NCBI GenBank assembly: GCA_002049455.2
Contig: KV918853.1
Location: forward strand, 62,001 to 126,000
Origin: Porphyra umbilicalis
Taxonomy: Eukaryota > Rhodophyta > Bangiophyceae > Bangiales > Bangiaceae
Direction of reading: 5' to 3'
DNA: 64,000 bases
Below the pieces are notes generated by a model. That model did no database searches. It saw only the letters and a program-made list of their open reading frames with translations, and had not been told where the DNA came from. A program made the translations under genes and the position numbers. Below, in pieces: positions 44,852 through 54,433 of the stretch (its first letter is position 1; every line of letters begins with the position of its first letter).

Positions 44852-45394
44852 TTAATCCCGCAAGGCGTTGTGAAACGCGTGTTTGTGCGTCACAATGCGT
44901 GTCATCTGCATGCGCATTGCGGCGTAACACGCCGTGGCACAACCGCCGACGATCGTCGGTGTCTTGTCGCCCCGGTAGTTGCCCAAGGCGCGCAGGATAC
45001 CCCGCGAGATGTCCACATCGAGGCTGTGATCCGACCCGACGGAGGTGTACGTCAGCCGCACGTACGGGTCGGGGCGTCTGCCTTTGCCAATGGCAAAGTC
45101 CCCGCCGCGGCCGCGCAAGCGGAAGGAGCCGTCTGCCGCCGTGGCGCCCAAGGCCATCTTCTGGTCGATCGCCACGTGAGCGTTTTTGTTCATGAGGCGG
45201 ATGCTGGAGCCGGCAATTGGTTTAGTGCCGCCACCGGGCATGGAGCACAGGAAACGGCCGGTGGCCGTGATGGTCCGGCGGCCGTTAACAGCGGCGGGGG
45301 TGAGGACGACGACAAGAACCGCCGCCATGGCAGCAACGACAGCGGTGGCGACGAGCAACCGGCGGCCACCGGGGCGGGTGGTGGGGCAGCCCAT
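44852..45394 (-). CDS. Signal peptide plus transthyretin-like domain, 5' part of a split host gene
   Basis: I start at the ATG of MGCPTTRPGGRR. A signal peptide follows (LLVATAVVAAMAAVLVVVL, cleavage likely near AAVNG). The transthyretin-like domain has TITATGRFLCS, NKNAHVAIDQKMALG, TAADGSFRLRG and DPYVRLTY, the usual strand order of secreted TTR-like proteins. The host frame is genuine as far as DKTPT and the next two bases (44952). After that it reads 32 codons into the transposon and stops at 44852. The natural continuation is the metallopeptidase part at 34626-35220. The promoter should lie above 45400. Confidence 0.75.
   Translation of the reverse strand: MGCPTTRPGGRRLLVATAVVAAMAAVLVVVLTPAAVNGRRTITATGRFLCSMPGGGTKPIAGSSIRLMNKNAHVAIDQKMALGATAADGSFRLRGRGGDFAIGKGRRPDPYVRLTYTSVGSDHSLDVDISRGILRALGNYRGDKTPTIVGGCATACYAAMRMQMTRIVTHKHAFHNALRD
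44916..44951 (-). repeat. Right terminal inverted repeat of the transposon
   Basis: The minus strand reads CGTCGGCGGTTGTGCCAC then GGCGTGTTACGCCGCAAT. The AT at 44952-44953 is the second copy of the target duplication. Confidence 0.8.
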
Positions 45395-46835
45395 GGTGGG
45401 GTCGTGGGGGTGCGGGGCGCTTTGACAACCTTGCCACTCGCGTGCCCCGTCCCTGTGGGCAGGCGCTGTGGAAAATGGGGAGCGGCTGTGGACGCTTGGT
45501 CGGCGTGTGGGGATGGGCGGCGGTGGGTTGGTATACAGACAAGCCCGGCCGACCGTCAAGTAGGCACGCGCTCGCCGCGCGGCGCGCTCTCGAGCGACGC
45601 CCTCCCCCCTGCAACAGAGCGCCGGCCCCGAGCCGCACCGCCAGACACTGCGCTCGCGCGGTGCTCGGCCAGCGGCGGGGGACGGGCGGGACGGCTGGCC
45701 ACCACCGTCAGCCCCCCCGCGGCGGCGCGCGGCTCAGCAGCACTTGCTGCCGTCGCCAGGCACTATCTCGCCGAGCCCTGCGAAAACAGAGGGGCAGGCG
45801 GAACGGCCATACGGGCGCCCGCCGCCACACCCGCCACCCCCACGGGCCAGTGTCACTTTTGGGCGCCTCATGCGGCTGTCACTCTTGGTCAGCGGGGAAA
45901 GTGTCCGCCCGAAGACGCTCCCGCTGCCACCGTGGCATCCGGCGCTTCCGCCGTCGTAGCGGCGCCGACAACGCGCGCGGCGAGGCGACCGGCCGGGCGG
46001 CCGCCGCACGTCGGCGGCGCACGGGCGCGGGCGCCGATGCGCGGTCGGGGGGATGCCCATTGGGGGCAACGGTAGGCCGGGTCCCCTTGTCACTGTCAAT
46101 ACGCCTGCGCGCATTAGGGCTTCCACTCAACGAGCAACGCGGCACAGGTAGCTCGTGGCTAGGGCGCGATGCCCACCATGGTTCCTGGCTAGACTGCAGA
46201 TCCTCAGCCTATCGCATGTTGACGCTCGACAAACAATAGGCTACCGTGTGTCCTTGGACGGATTCTCAGTCATTTTGCGTGAGCGATTCAATGCCCGCCT
46301 GCCACGAGTACTGTAAGAGCACCCGCCCCATTTTTTCCTGGGGTGCCATTGGCTGTTGCAGATTCAGTTCCTTTCGGAAAACGAGCTCACGTGGCAAGAT
46401 CAGATTTCAAATCATACGGCCCGAAACTGGCGCTTTCCGGGGCTGTCTACGATCTCGGCGATCACTATCGAGACCCAGAAAAGCCTGAACGAGTCTGACC
46501 GTTCCAGGACCCCCCATTCGACGCACGTTGGGCGTGTGGTGAGTCGCTCCCCTGCCGCCTTCTGTAGCGCGCACAGCGTCAATCAGGGCACGGCGGCGGC
46601 GTTCCCCAGGCACTGGCTTCCGAGCCTCGCAAGATCGTTTCTGTCCGTGCTCGCGGCGGGGGGCGGGGGACGTTGGAGGCCGGGAGATAGAATAAACTTG
46701 TGGGCCTGTCAGAGGGGGCAGTGGGACGAGGTCCTGTCGGCGCCCCGCGGCGTGATTACGTGACGGCCACAGGCGCGTCGCGACGCCCGTGTGCACGGTC
46801 GACGTAACTGTCGACGGCACCTTCTTCTTCCCACG
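45395..46835. other. Promoter side of the split host gene, no other gene recognised
   Basis: 45400-45560 is the probable 5' region of the split gene. 45560-46080 is GC-rich with open frames on both strands but no motif. 46080-46835 is near-balanced; a short Asn/Thr-containing frame there has no family match. Confidence 0.4.
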
Positions 46836-48066
46836 ATGGACGATCCACTCGACGTGTCTGCAGATGCGATGCTGGCGGACCCCGTCGTCGGCGAAGTTGC
46901 CACCGCGGTGGCGGCCCATATGCAGGCGCTGTGGCGCTATCGTCGTCGCATCCGCCGGTCGCGGCTTAGCCGGCGGCGGTATGTTGGGTCGGTGCCTGGC
47001 CGCCGGCCGAACAAGCATTGTGATTTTCGATCAGGTTGGCGAGGTTTTTTTGAGGGACTATTTTGGATTGGACGACTCACCTTCCTTATACGACGAGGCG
47101 GACTTTGAGAGACGGTTCCGTGTGCCCCGGTCAGTGCTTCTGCGTATCTACCACTCCGTGAAGGGTCGCCCCTTCTTTGCGCAATGCATTAACGCAACGG
47201 GCAGACCGCAGGCACATCCCTTGCAAAAGGTGGTGGCTGCTTTCCGAGTGATTGCTTACGGAGAGGCGCCCGATCGAACTGATGAATACGTTCGTTTGTC
47301 CGCATCGACCATTGCTATGTCTGTTCGAGAGCTTCTACGTTTTATTGTGGATGAGTTTGGTCCGGACTATTTGCGTGTGCCCACCCTGGCCGAGCTGGAG
47401 CGTATTCTGGAGCGCAATGCGCAACGGGGATTGCCTCGGTGTATGGGATCGCTGGACCGCAGCCATTGGGAGTGGGCGAACTGCCCCAAGGCGTTTGCCG
47501 GCATGAATCAGAATCGGCACGGCAAACGCTCTGTGGTAGCCAAAACTGTTTGTGATGAGGACATACGGATATGGCATTTATTTGTCGGTTGCCCTGGTTC
47601 TCAGAATGACCTCAATTTTATGCATGCTTCCCCTCTGTATTTGTCTGTGACGGGAGGGGAGTGGCCGCCCCGTACGTTTTCGTACACAGCTAACGGCACC
47701 ACCCGCACGCTCTTGTAGTATCTGGTTGATGGAATTTTCCCTCCCTTTGCATTTTTCGTTTCTCCGTTCCCCGACCCTACCAACAAAGTCGAGACGACAT
47801 TCAACCGGCTCCAAGACGCTTTGAGGAAAGACGTGGAACGGCTATACGCCGTTCTGACTACACGCTTCCACATTGCTTTACACCCCGTACGGCATGTCAC
47901 CGTCGAGTCAATGGTCACCGTCGCGAAGGCGGTGGCCATCTTACACAATATGGTGACAAATAAGCGACGCGATGGGTACATATCACGCACTCGAATGACC
48001 GCCGCTCCCCAAGCGGTGGCCGGCGGCAGCAGCGGCGGAGACGCAGTCGTTGGTGTTGGACTGTGA
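46836..48066 (+). pseudogene. Second PIF/Harbinger DDE transposase, decayed
   Basis: It starts MDDPLDVSADAML and is about 60 percent similar to the copy at 29825-31350. It shares GSVPGRRPNK, then DFERRFRVPRSVLLRIYHSV, CMGSLDRSHWEW (first Asp), GCPGSQNDLNFM (second Asp) and RKDVERLYAVLTTRFH (Glu). The N-terminal segment to about 47030 and the core are in different frames, so one frameshift lies there. A TAG stands in place of the Tyr in LPYYLVDG at 47716. The remaining C-terminal part is open to 48066. It has no acidic Gly/Ala tail and no 43-bp end motif, so it belongs to a different Harbinger subfamily. Confidence 0.8.
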
Positions 48067-48629
48067 TGCTCGTCGCCGACTCCACTGGCGGTTCGCGGAT
48101 GGATGATGGTCGGTGACCCTTATGGTACCCCACATGGTACATTTGCAAGACGTGGTCAAGTTGCACACAATTGTGTTGGGTGCTCTTGTGGCGTTACTTT
48201 TGGCGTGTTTTGGATTTGATCTTCGCGTTGCTCTAGTGGCTTTTGATTTGGTGAGTGATTCGATAGTGCGAGGGCGTGGGCGTCGCTGTGGGCGCCGGAG
48301 GGGGGAGCACTTGGGCCGGTGGGGACGATTTGAGAGGTGCTCTTGGTTGGGAGAGGCGGGAAACCTGAGGACAACCAACAAAGCACGTTCGCACACACAC
48401 ACACAAGCTCAAGCCACTCAACCACTCTACCGTGGTCCCCCAACCCCTATCCCCTCTGCGCTTCAACAGGTTATGGGCCCAGAGTCGGGGCTGTGACAAG
48501 AGCAAGGTGTGCCAGCTGGTGTCGCGGCGGTCGCGGCAAGTGCGATGAAGACGAGGTCAAGGTGGTTCAAGGACGTGACGGTCAAGGCGCACGGCTCGGC
48601 AAGGTCGGGCGCTACGACAAGAAGACATC
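48067..48629. other. No gene recognised
   Basis: Includes a short (AC)n run near 48393-48405. It may hold leader sequence of the Copia fossil, but no LTR could be recognised. Confidence 0.35.
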
Positions 48630-49789
48630 ATGGACGGAGGCACTGCCGGCATGGGCGGCATCAAGATCGACAAGTTGACGGAGACGAACTTCCACGAGTG
48701 GCGTCAGCGCATTAAGATGGTCCTCGCGCTGCGCGACCTCGACGATATGCTTGACGAAGACGGCAAGCCGACGGACGCGGAAGACCGCGAGTTGGCTTTG
48801 TGGAAGCGTCGAAACACGAAGGCGAGCGCCATCATCGGGCTCACCCTTGGGTCTGAGCAGCTCGAGCACGTGTCGGGCTGCAAGACGACGGCGGCAATGT
48901 GGTCGACGCTGCAAGGTGTCTTCCAGCGAAAGAGTTTGATGAACAAGATGAAGGCGCGACGCGAGTTCTACACCGTCTAAATGAACGTCGGCGAGGGCAT
49001 GCTGGGCTACATCAACCGCGTGCGCAACCTCGGCGAGAACCTCAAGGCCATGGGCGGCGAGGTGACGGAGATGGACGTTGTCATGAGCGTCCTCAACGGG
49101 CTGACGTCCAAGTACGAGAACCTGCTGGTGGCTCTTGACGCCAAGGGCGAGGACGAGCTGAGCCTCGACTTTGTCAAGAGCCGCTTGCTTCAGGAGGAGC
49201 GGCGGGAGGTGGACAAGTCACCGGCGATCAAGCGCATTGGCGACATGGCACTCGTCGGCGCCAACTATCGAGGTCAAGGCCGCCGTGGTGACCTATCAAA
49301 GATCGAGTGCTACTACTGCCATGAGTTGGGGCACATCTCTCACGATTGTCCAGAGCTCAAGGCCAAGAAGCAGAGACAGGACAAGGTTGCCGCGATTGCG
49401 GCTGACGATGGTAGCGACAGCGACGACGCCATCTGTCTGATGAGCAATGCGGCTGACAGCGATGACATCTCCAAGTCGTGGCTGGTCGATTCTGCGGCGT
49501 CTGCACACATGTGCTTGATGCGCGGGTGCTTCGACGACTACTAGACGGCCACGGGACGCAGCGTCACGATGGGTGACAAGGGGTCCGTAGCCACGGTGGG
49601 CGTCGGAACCGTCGTGCTCAATGTCATCGTTCACGGCAAGACGCGCAAGATCAAGTTGGAGAAGGTATTCCATGTTCCTACTATGGGCTGCAACCTCATG
49701 TCGGTCGGGATGATGGAGGATCGTGGGGCGGAAGTGTCATTCAAGGGCGGAAAGACGATCATTAAGGTTAGCGACAAGGTCGCTGGATG
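48630..49789 (+). mobile_element. Copia-type LTR retroelement fossil, gag to protease part
   Basis: The gag (UBN2-like, LTETNFHEWRQRIKMVLALR), a CCHC zinc knuckle (CYYCHELGHISHDCP) and the start of an aspartic protease (WLVDSAASAHM) appear in Copia order. No integrase or reverse transcriptase is visible. It is broken, with about two breaks in the visible part, and no LTR of its own was found. The sequence is still easily recognised, so it is of moderate age. Confidence 0.8.
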
Positions 49790-49812
49790 ACGCAGGCGGA
49801 AGAGCGGGCTCT

Positions 49813-50207
49813 TGTAGCATATCTCTGCTCCCAATTGGCAATTGGCCGCGAGTAGCCCCCTTGACTGGCCGAATCCACGGATTTGTGTGACTCGGCTTGT
49901 GGCACGCCCTTGGGGGGATTACTGCCGCATTATTTATTTTTTATTGCTTGTTTGCTTGCCTGTCTTATCTGTCTGCCGGCACTCATTACGATCGCTTGTG
50001 ATCGGACGGTCGATCGACCGGTGCCCTCGTTTGTATTAAATCACCGTGGGTCCGGGGTCGCCGTCGTGGGCGCCACCCGGCTCCCCATCAGATGCCCTTC
50101 AACAAAAGGTCTTTCTTCCTCGCCGCGACGGCGATAGAACTCGCTTTATTGCTTGGCTACGGTCGGTCTTAGTACACTGGTAATTGAACTAACGTTATTA
50201 ATACCAC
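49813..50207 (+). repeat. LTR, forward copy
   Basis: 395 bp with TG..CA ends. The last bases are TACCACA, followed after two T by the probable primer-binding site. Confidence 0.65.
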
Positions 50208-50209
50208 AT

Positions 50210-50227
50210 TTGGTGGAGCAGCAGGGG
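50210..50227 (+). other. Probable primer-binding site
   Basis: TGGTGGAGCAGCAGGGG sits two bases after the LTR end. The same word follows the Gypsy LTR at 59829, as expected for a shared tRNA primer beginning TGG. Confidence 0.6.
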
Positions 50228-50797
50228 ATACCCTCGCCTTCATCGTGCCTCGCGGCACGGTGTCCCCGAGAATTTTCTCGCTGCCTCGTGGCATTGTGAC
50301 GGTGTCGATACGGTCGCTTGGCGCGCGGGGCGTAAGCAATCGACTTGTGGGCGTGATGCCGGGGGCATCACGGTTGAGATCTCCGACGTTGGCGCGCAGG
50401 GCGTAAGCCAAGTCGGAACACTTTGTTCAGGTCCCAGTGTGTCTACTGAAGGCACCGGCGGCACTCGGCGAGCCAAAGACGGCAAGTTGCCAGCTGGCTA
50501 CCGGCCGCCGGGCGGGGGACAAGGCACTCCTGCCGCCTCCGACGCCCCAACGGACGGTGCTTCAACTCCTCCCATCCCTGCGGATCAAGCCGCCTCTGGG
50601 CAGATGCAGGTGGTGGGGAGCCTGAAGGCGGCCGTTGAAGCACTTCAACTACGCCTAACGGCCCAAGAACAGACTAACGAGTCTCCGGCGAGGGCCAATG
50701 ACAAGTTGGTCGACGACGTCGAGGCCCTGCGCAAGGTCGACTCCCATGAGGAGGAACGCCGTGTGGCTAAGTCTCGCCGCCAGTCGGACGACAAGAC

Positions 50798-51191
50798 TGT
50801 GGTATTCATAACGTTAGTTCAATTACCAGTGTGCTGAGACCGACCGTAGCCAAGCAATAAAGCGAGTTCTATCGCCGTCGTGGCGAGGAAGAAAGACCTT
50901 TTCTTGAAGGGCATCCGATGGGGAGCCGGGTGGTGCCCACGACGGCGACCCCGAACCCACGGTGGTTTAATACAAACAACGGCACTGGTCGATCGACCAT
51001 CCGATCAAGCGATCGTAATGAGTGCCGGCAGACAGATAAGACAGGCAAGCAAACAAGCAATAAAAAATAAATAATGCGGAAGTAACCCCGCAAAGGGCGT
51101 GCCACAGGCCGAGTCACACACATCCGTGGATTCGGCCAGTCAAGGGGGCTACTCGTGGCTAATTGCCAATTGGTAGCAGAGATATGCTACA
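50798..51191 (-). repeat. LTR, inverted copy
   Basis: Reverse complement of 49813-50207 with scattered differences over about 394 bp. Confidence 0.7.
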
Positions 51192-51566
51192 TACCTCCAA
51201 CGCGAGATTCGAACCGTCCCGGTGAGATCCGAGGATGGTGGAACCCGATTGGGCGATCGAGGCATCTTACGGGCCCGCGCGGGCGCAACCGCCCAGGCGG
51301 CGGGAGCCGTGGGGGGCGCGCCGCCTAGTCCCGATTGGGGGGAGGTGGCGGTTCGCCGTCGTCGGTCGCGACCGTCCCGCCACACACGCGTGGGCGTGGG
51401 TGGCGGGCAGCTGACGCTGCGGGTCCGACCGGCGCTTGCGCGTACGCGCGCCCTCGCAGGCGAGTCGGCGTCGGCGTCGGCGTGGTGGCCAGACGGCCGG
51501 TTGACAGGCGACGAGCGTCGGGGTTAAGACCCGTTGGTGCGCGGGTGCGTCGTGCAACACGTGTTG
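51192..51566. other. No gene recognised
   Basis: GC-rich beyond 51270. A GGTTCGAATC word on the minus strand near 51214 recalls a tRNA T arm, but no cloverleaf fits. Confidence 0.35.
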
Positions 51567-51850
51567 GGGCAACCGTCGTCGGCGCCGAGTGGCGCCTCCT
51601 TCGTCGGGGGTTTGACTACCCCGACGACACGGCGAAAGCCGGGACGCGGGTCCGTGGTGCCGAGCGTGGGTGTGGGGTTCACACCTCCAGGCCGGTTAGC
51701 ACCGAGGCGTGCGCGCGGGGCAGCACCAGCTGGGTGGTTGTCGTCGTGACGGCAGGCGCTGCCCTCGTCGGGGTGTTGACTCCCCCGACGACACGGCGGC
51801 AGCCGGGGTGCGGGTCCGCGTTGTGTCGGCACGGGGCCATCCCGTGTCTT
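51567..51850. repeat. Two-copy tandem duplication, 164-bp offset
   Basis: CTCGTCGGGGTGTTGACTCC followed by CCCGACGACACGGCGGCAG recurs at 51600 and 51765 with small changes, each followed by GCGGGTCCG. Confidence 0.6.
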
Positions 51851-51969
51851 CGTGCTCACGCACAGGTCGCTGCCTCTCGGCAAGGTTGAGTAGGGGTGCG
51901 CCGCCGCAAGGTGGCACACCGCGAGGTGGTGGACCCGGTGAGTGTGGGTTTGCGTGGGGTGGGAGGGGC

Positions 51970-52252
51970 GGCGCGCACGGCGGCAAGGGCGGCAAGCCCG
52001 GCGGCGACGGCGGCAAGGGCGGCAAGCGCTGCGGCAAGGGCGGCAAGCGCGGCAAGCCCGGCGGCGACGGCGGCAAGGGCGGCAAGCGCTGCGGCAAGGG
52101 CGGCAAGTGCGGCAAGCCCGGCGGCGACGGCGGCAAGGGCGGCAAGCCCGGCGGCGACGGCGGCAAGGGCGGCAAGCGCTGCGGCGAGGGCGGCAAGCGC
52201 GGCAAGCTCGGCGGCGACGGCGGCAAGGGCGGCAAGCTCGGCGGCGACAGCC
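51970..52252. repeat. Minisatellite of GGCGGCAAGGGC-like 12-bp units
   Basis: About 23 units in higher-order groups such as GGCGGCAAGCCC, GGCGGCGACGGC, GGCGGCAAGGGC and GGCAAGCGCTGC. In the frame leading into the next ORF it encodes Ala/Ser/Arg repeats. I place the ORF start after it. Confidence 0.85.
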
Positions 52253-52282
52253 AGGGTAAACAACCCCCGAACGGCCAACGCG

Positions 52283-54241
52283 ATGGCGGATTTGGCCGCG
52301 ATGGCGGTGGACGTCGGCGTTGCCGGTGGCGGTGAGGCCATCGACGGGGCGCATGCCGCCGCGGGGAGCCATCCGGAAGTGGATTGCTCCGCGGACCCGG
52401 AGGTCTTGAGCCAGTTTCGGCCTTGCGGCTCGTACTACGTGCACACGAACCCTGTGGAGGTTGTCGATGGGGTCCCGCGAGTCACCGACAACCGTCTGTA
52501 CGAAATGTGCGTGCGCAACCGCGTTCGTGCGCACACGCGCCGTGTTAACGCGCACTACGAGGCGTTTCCCGACTTCATCGAAGTGATGGCGCAAGCCGGG
52601 TTGCCGGACCACGCGGGCGACCGCGTGGCCGAGGTCCATGGGGACCCGTACTTTGGGAACCAGGGACCTCAGCGTCGTGTATACGAGGTGATGTCGTTTT
52701 GCAACAAGGTCGTGCGGTACCAATTGCCCTTGCACCCGTTCCACAGTTTGGTGTACACCAATGCGCTTATGTTCCCTGTGAAGGGTACAGAGTCGATCGA
52801 GGCGGCGGCCAACTCGTTTTGCCGCTTGTTGCGCAACTGGCCGAAGGCCGTCTTCCTCAAGCGGGCTCTCGCCGAGGACCTTTCGGTCCCGTTCGGGCAC
52901 GACTCCAGTCTGGAGCCGTACCTCGAGCAGCTCGTGCTGGTGAAGTACGAGGAGAACGACAACGTCGAGGATGACCGCAGTCCGCGTGTCACCGGGTTGC
53001 CGAACCCTTTTCGGCTGCCGATGTTCCCATCCGACCACCGTCGGGCTGCTGACACGCGCTTCTTTCGCGGTCGCGGGTTGATGCCCACCGCGTGGGCGGC
53101 TGGATTTCTCCGTGCGCCACGGGCGTTCGACTTGTCCCGTTGGCTTCCGCCTATCCCAGCGTGGGAATCCCACACGGGGTTGTGGGTGGCAACCCCCGTA
53201 GTGGTGTCGTACCTGGCGGATGCGTTGCGCAACGCCTACAGCTCCGTCTGGCAGGAGGTGTACTCCGAGTACAACTGCAACTTAGTTGCTGCGTGGGTTC
53301 ACACCCTGCAGGAGGACAAGCTTTTCGTCCACTTGGACGCGAAGACGCTTCGTCATTTCGACGCGTTGGATACGTCCAAGTTGAAGGACGCGCCCGACGG
53401 CGAATCCAAGTACGTCTTGTACGGCAAGATGCGTCAAGCCGTGACGGCGTTTCCCTGGCGGGAGGTCCTTAAGGACGTTGTCTGGCGCAACCGCGACTCC
53501 GGGAAAGCCCGTCAGGTGCGGGTCACAGTCGACCCGACCAAGGAGTACGGATTTTGCTTTCGCCACCCTTGTGTCGATTTCGACTGGGCGTTGGACCCGA
53601 ACGCGCCACTCCCGATGGCTCGAATCACTTCGAACCATCCCGGGGTGTGGTGTCGTGGTCGTCGGACCTGGGCTCACGCCGTTAGCGACGCCCGAGAGGG
53701 CCGCTACCGCCCGCGTTCGCCGCGGCGCGATCGCTCGCCATCTCCGCCCCGGGCGGTGGATGCCACTTGGCCGACCCGCGCGTCTTCCACCGCGGCGGTT
53801 GCCTTGTTTGGGTCGGCGCGCGCGCGCGATGTACGCGCTCGCGCGCCCCGCGGGGCAGCCTTGTCGGCGGTGGCTAGCGCCTGGGTTGAGCAGATTGCAG
53901 GCTTGCGTACCGCTGTTGAGCGCGCGGACGGACGGGGTGTCGAGTCGGCTTTGTCCATTATTGGACAGGCCGTGGCTCGCGCCGTTGACGGCGAGGCCAA
54001 CTACGGGCGCTTCGCCCAGCACCTCGAGGCTATCCAGCCAGAGGAGGAGGCCGCGCCGGCGCGCTTCAACGCGCAGAGCATCCTTGGTCGTCGGACCCAC
54101 GAGGGCGGAGGCCCGTCGACGGGGGTTCCGCACCCGGCGCGCAACACGCGTGCGCGTAGTGTCTCGCAGGAGTCGGCGGCCAGTGTTGGCGCGAGCCGCG
54201 ATTCCCGCCGGGACTCGCGTCGTCCTGACGACGAGGAGTAG
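52283..54241 (+). CDS. Unrecognised 652-residue protein
   Basis: A single long frame from the first plausible ATG (MADLAAMAVDVGVAGG) to TAG at 54241. It reads like a folded protein for about 450 residues: LEPYLEQLVLVKYEEND, RWLPPIPAWESHTGLWV, SSVWQEVYSEYNCNLVAAW, and DKLFVHLDAKTLRHFDALD. A basic Arg/Ser segment (RPRSPRRDRSPSPPR) and a disordered tail ending RRPDDEE follow. There is no Cys/His finger, protease or polymerase motif. It sits between retroelement fossils and directly behind a minisatellite. It could be a lineage-specific host gene or the structural ORF of an unnamed element. It shows no frame breaks. Confidence 0.55.
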   Translation: MADLAAMAVDVGVAGGGEAIDGAHAAAGSHPEVDCSADPEVLSQFRPCGSYYVHTNPVEVVDGVPRVTDNRLYEMCVRNRVRAHTRRVNAHYEAFPDFIEVMAQAGLPDHAGDRVAEVHGDPYFGNQGPQRRVYEVMSFCNKVVRYQLPLHPFHSLVYTNALMFPVKGTESIEAAANSFCRLLRNWPKAVFLKRALAEDLSVPFGHDSSLEPYLEQLVLVKYEENDNVEDDRSPRVTGLPNPFRLPMFPSDHRRAADTRFFRGRGLMPTAWAAGFLRAPRAFDLSRWLPPIPAWESHTGLWVATPVVVSYLADALRNAYSSVWQEVYSEYNCNLVAAWVHTLQEDKLFVHLDAKTLRHFDALDTSKLKDAPDGESKYVLYGKMRQAVTAFPWREVLKDVVWRNRDSGKARQVRVTVDPTKEYGFCFRHPCVDFDWALDPNAPLPMARITSNHPGVWCRGRRTWAHAVSDAREGRYRPRSPRRDRSPSPPRAVDATWPTRASSTAAVALFGSARARDVRARAPRGAALSAVASAWVEQIAGLRTAVERADGRGVESALSIIGQAVARAVDGEANYGRFAQHLEAIQPEEEAAPARFNAQSILGRRTHEGGGPSTGVPHPARNTRARSVSQESAASVGASRDSRRDSRRPDDEE

Positions 54242-54433
54242 TGAGGTTCACTGTTCAGTGACTTGCTCGGTTGACACCGGTGGGGGGGGAGTGGGGTTGA
54301 CAATGTCGGGGTCTTACGCCTATTTAGGGTGCTGATGTTTCTTCGTCTTGTTGTTGTTTGTCGTTTGACACGTTTGTATCCACTTCTCAGTTTTTCTGTT
54401 TATCGTCATAGCGATGAAGGAAGTGGCAGGCCA

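Larger units (their letters stand above)
35223..44951. mobile_element. 9.7-kb Plavaka-like DNA transposon inside a host gene
   Basis: It is bounded by imperfect terminal inverted repeats beginning CGTCGGCGGTTGTGCCAC and by AT on both sides (35221-35222 and 44952-44953). It carries two divergent genes: a four-exon transposase (40249-43956, plus) and a two-exon acidic protein (36147-38574, minus), each running towards its nearer end. Subterminal and central noncoding parts are full of GCAATGCGT-like words. Both genes have open frames through all exons, so the element looks whole and may be recent. Plavaka elements are DDE transposons best known from fungi. The family call rests on the transposase. 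Confidence 0.8.
49813..51191. mobile_element. LTR-element fossil with two LTRs in inverted orientation
   Basis: Two LTR-like sequences of about 394 bp (49813-50207 plus, 50798-51191 minus) flank a 590-bp interior. Each starts TGTAGCATATCTCTGCT and ends with ACCACA or TTCCACA-like bases. A primer-binding-type site follows the left LTR, and the interior holds a short coiled-coil gag-like ORF (50439-50837). Inverted LTRs are not the normal arrangement, so this is a broken or rearranged fossil. The family cannot be assigned from what is left. Confidence 0.65.

Noticed and set aside
35221-44953. The 9.7-kb insert as a giant intron of the TTR-peptidase gene
   Set aside because: Its edges are inverted repeats with a target duplication, not GT-AG splice sites.
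44828-46075. Plus-strand ORF of 415 codons opposite the TTR-like gene
   Set aside because: Its first half is the antisense of the TTR-like domain and the rest has no motif.
51195-51265. Possible tRNA on the minus strand next to the inverted LTR
   Set aside because: GGTTCGAATC and a CCCAATCGGG word are present, but the T stem pairs badly and no acceptor stem forms.
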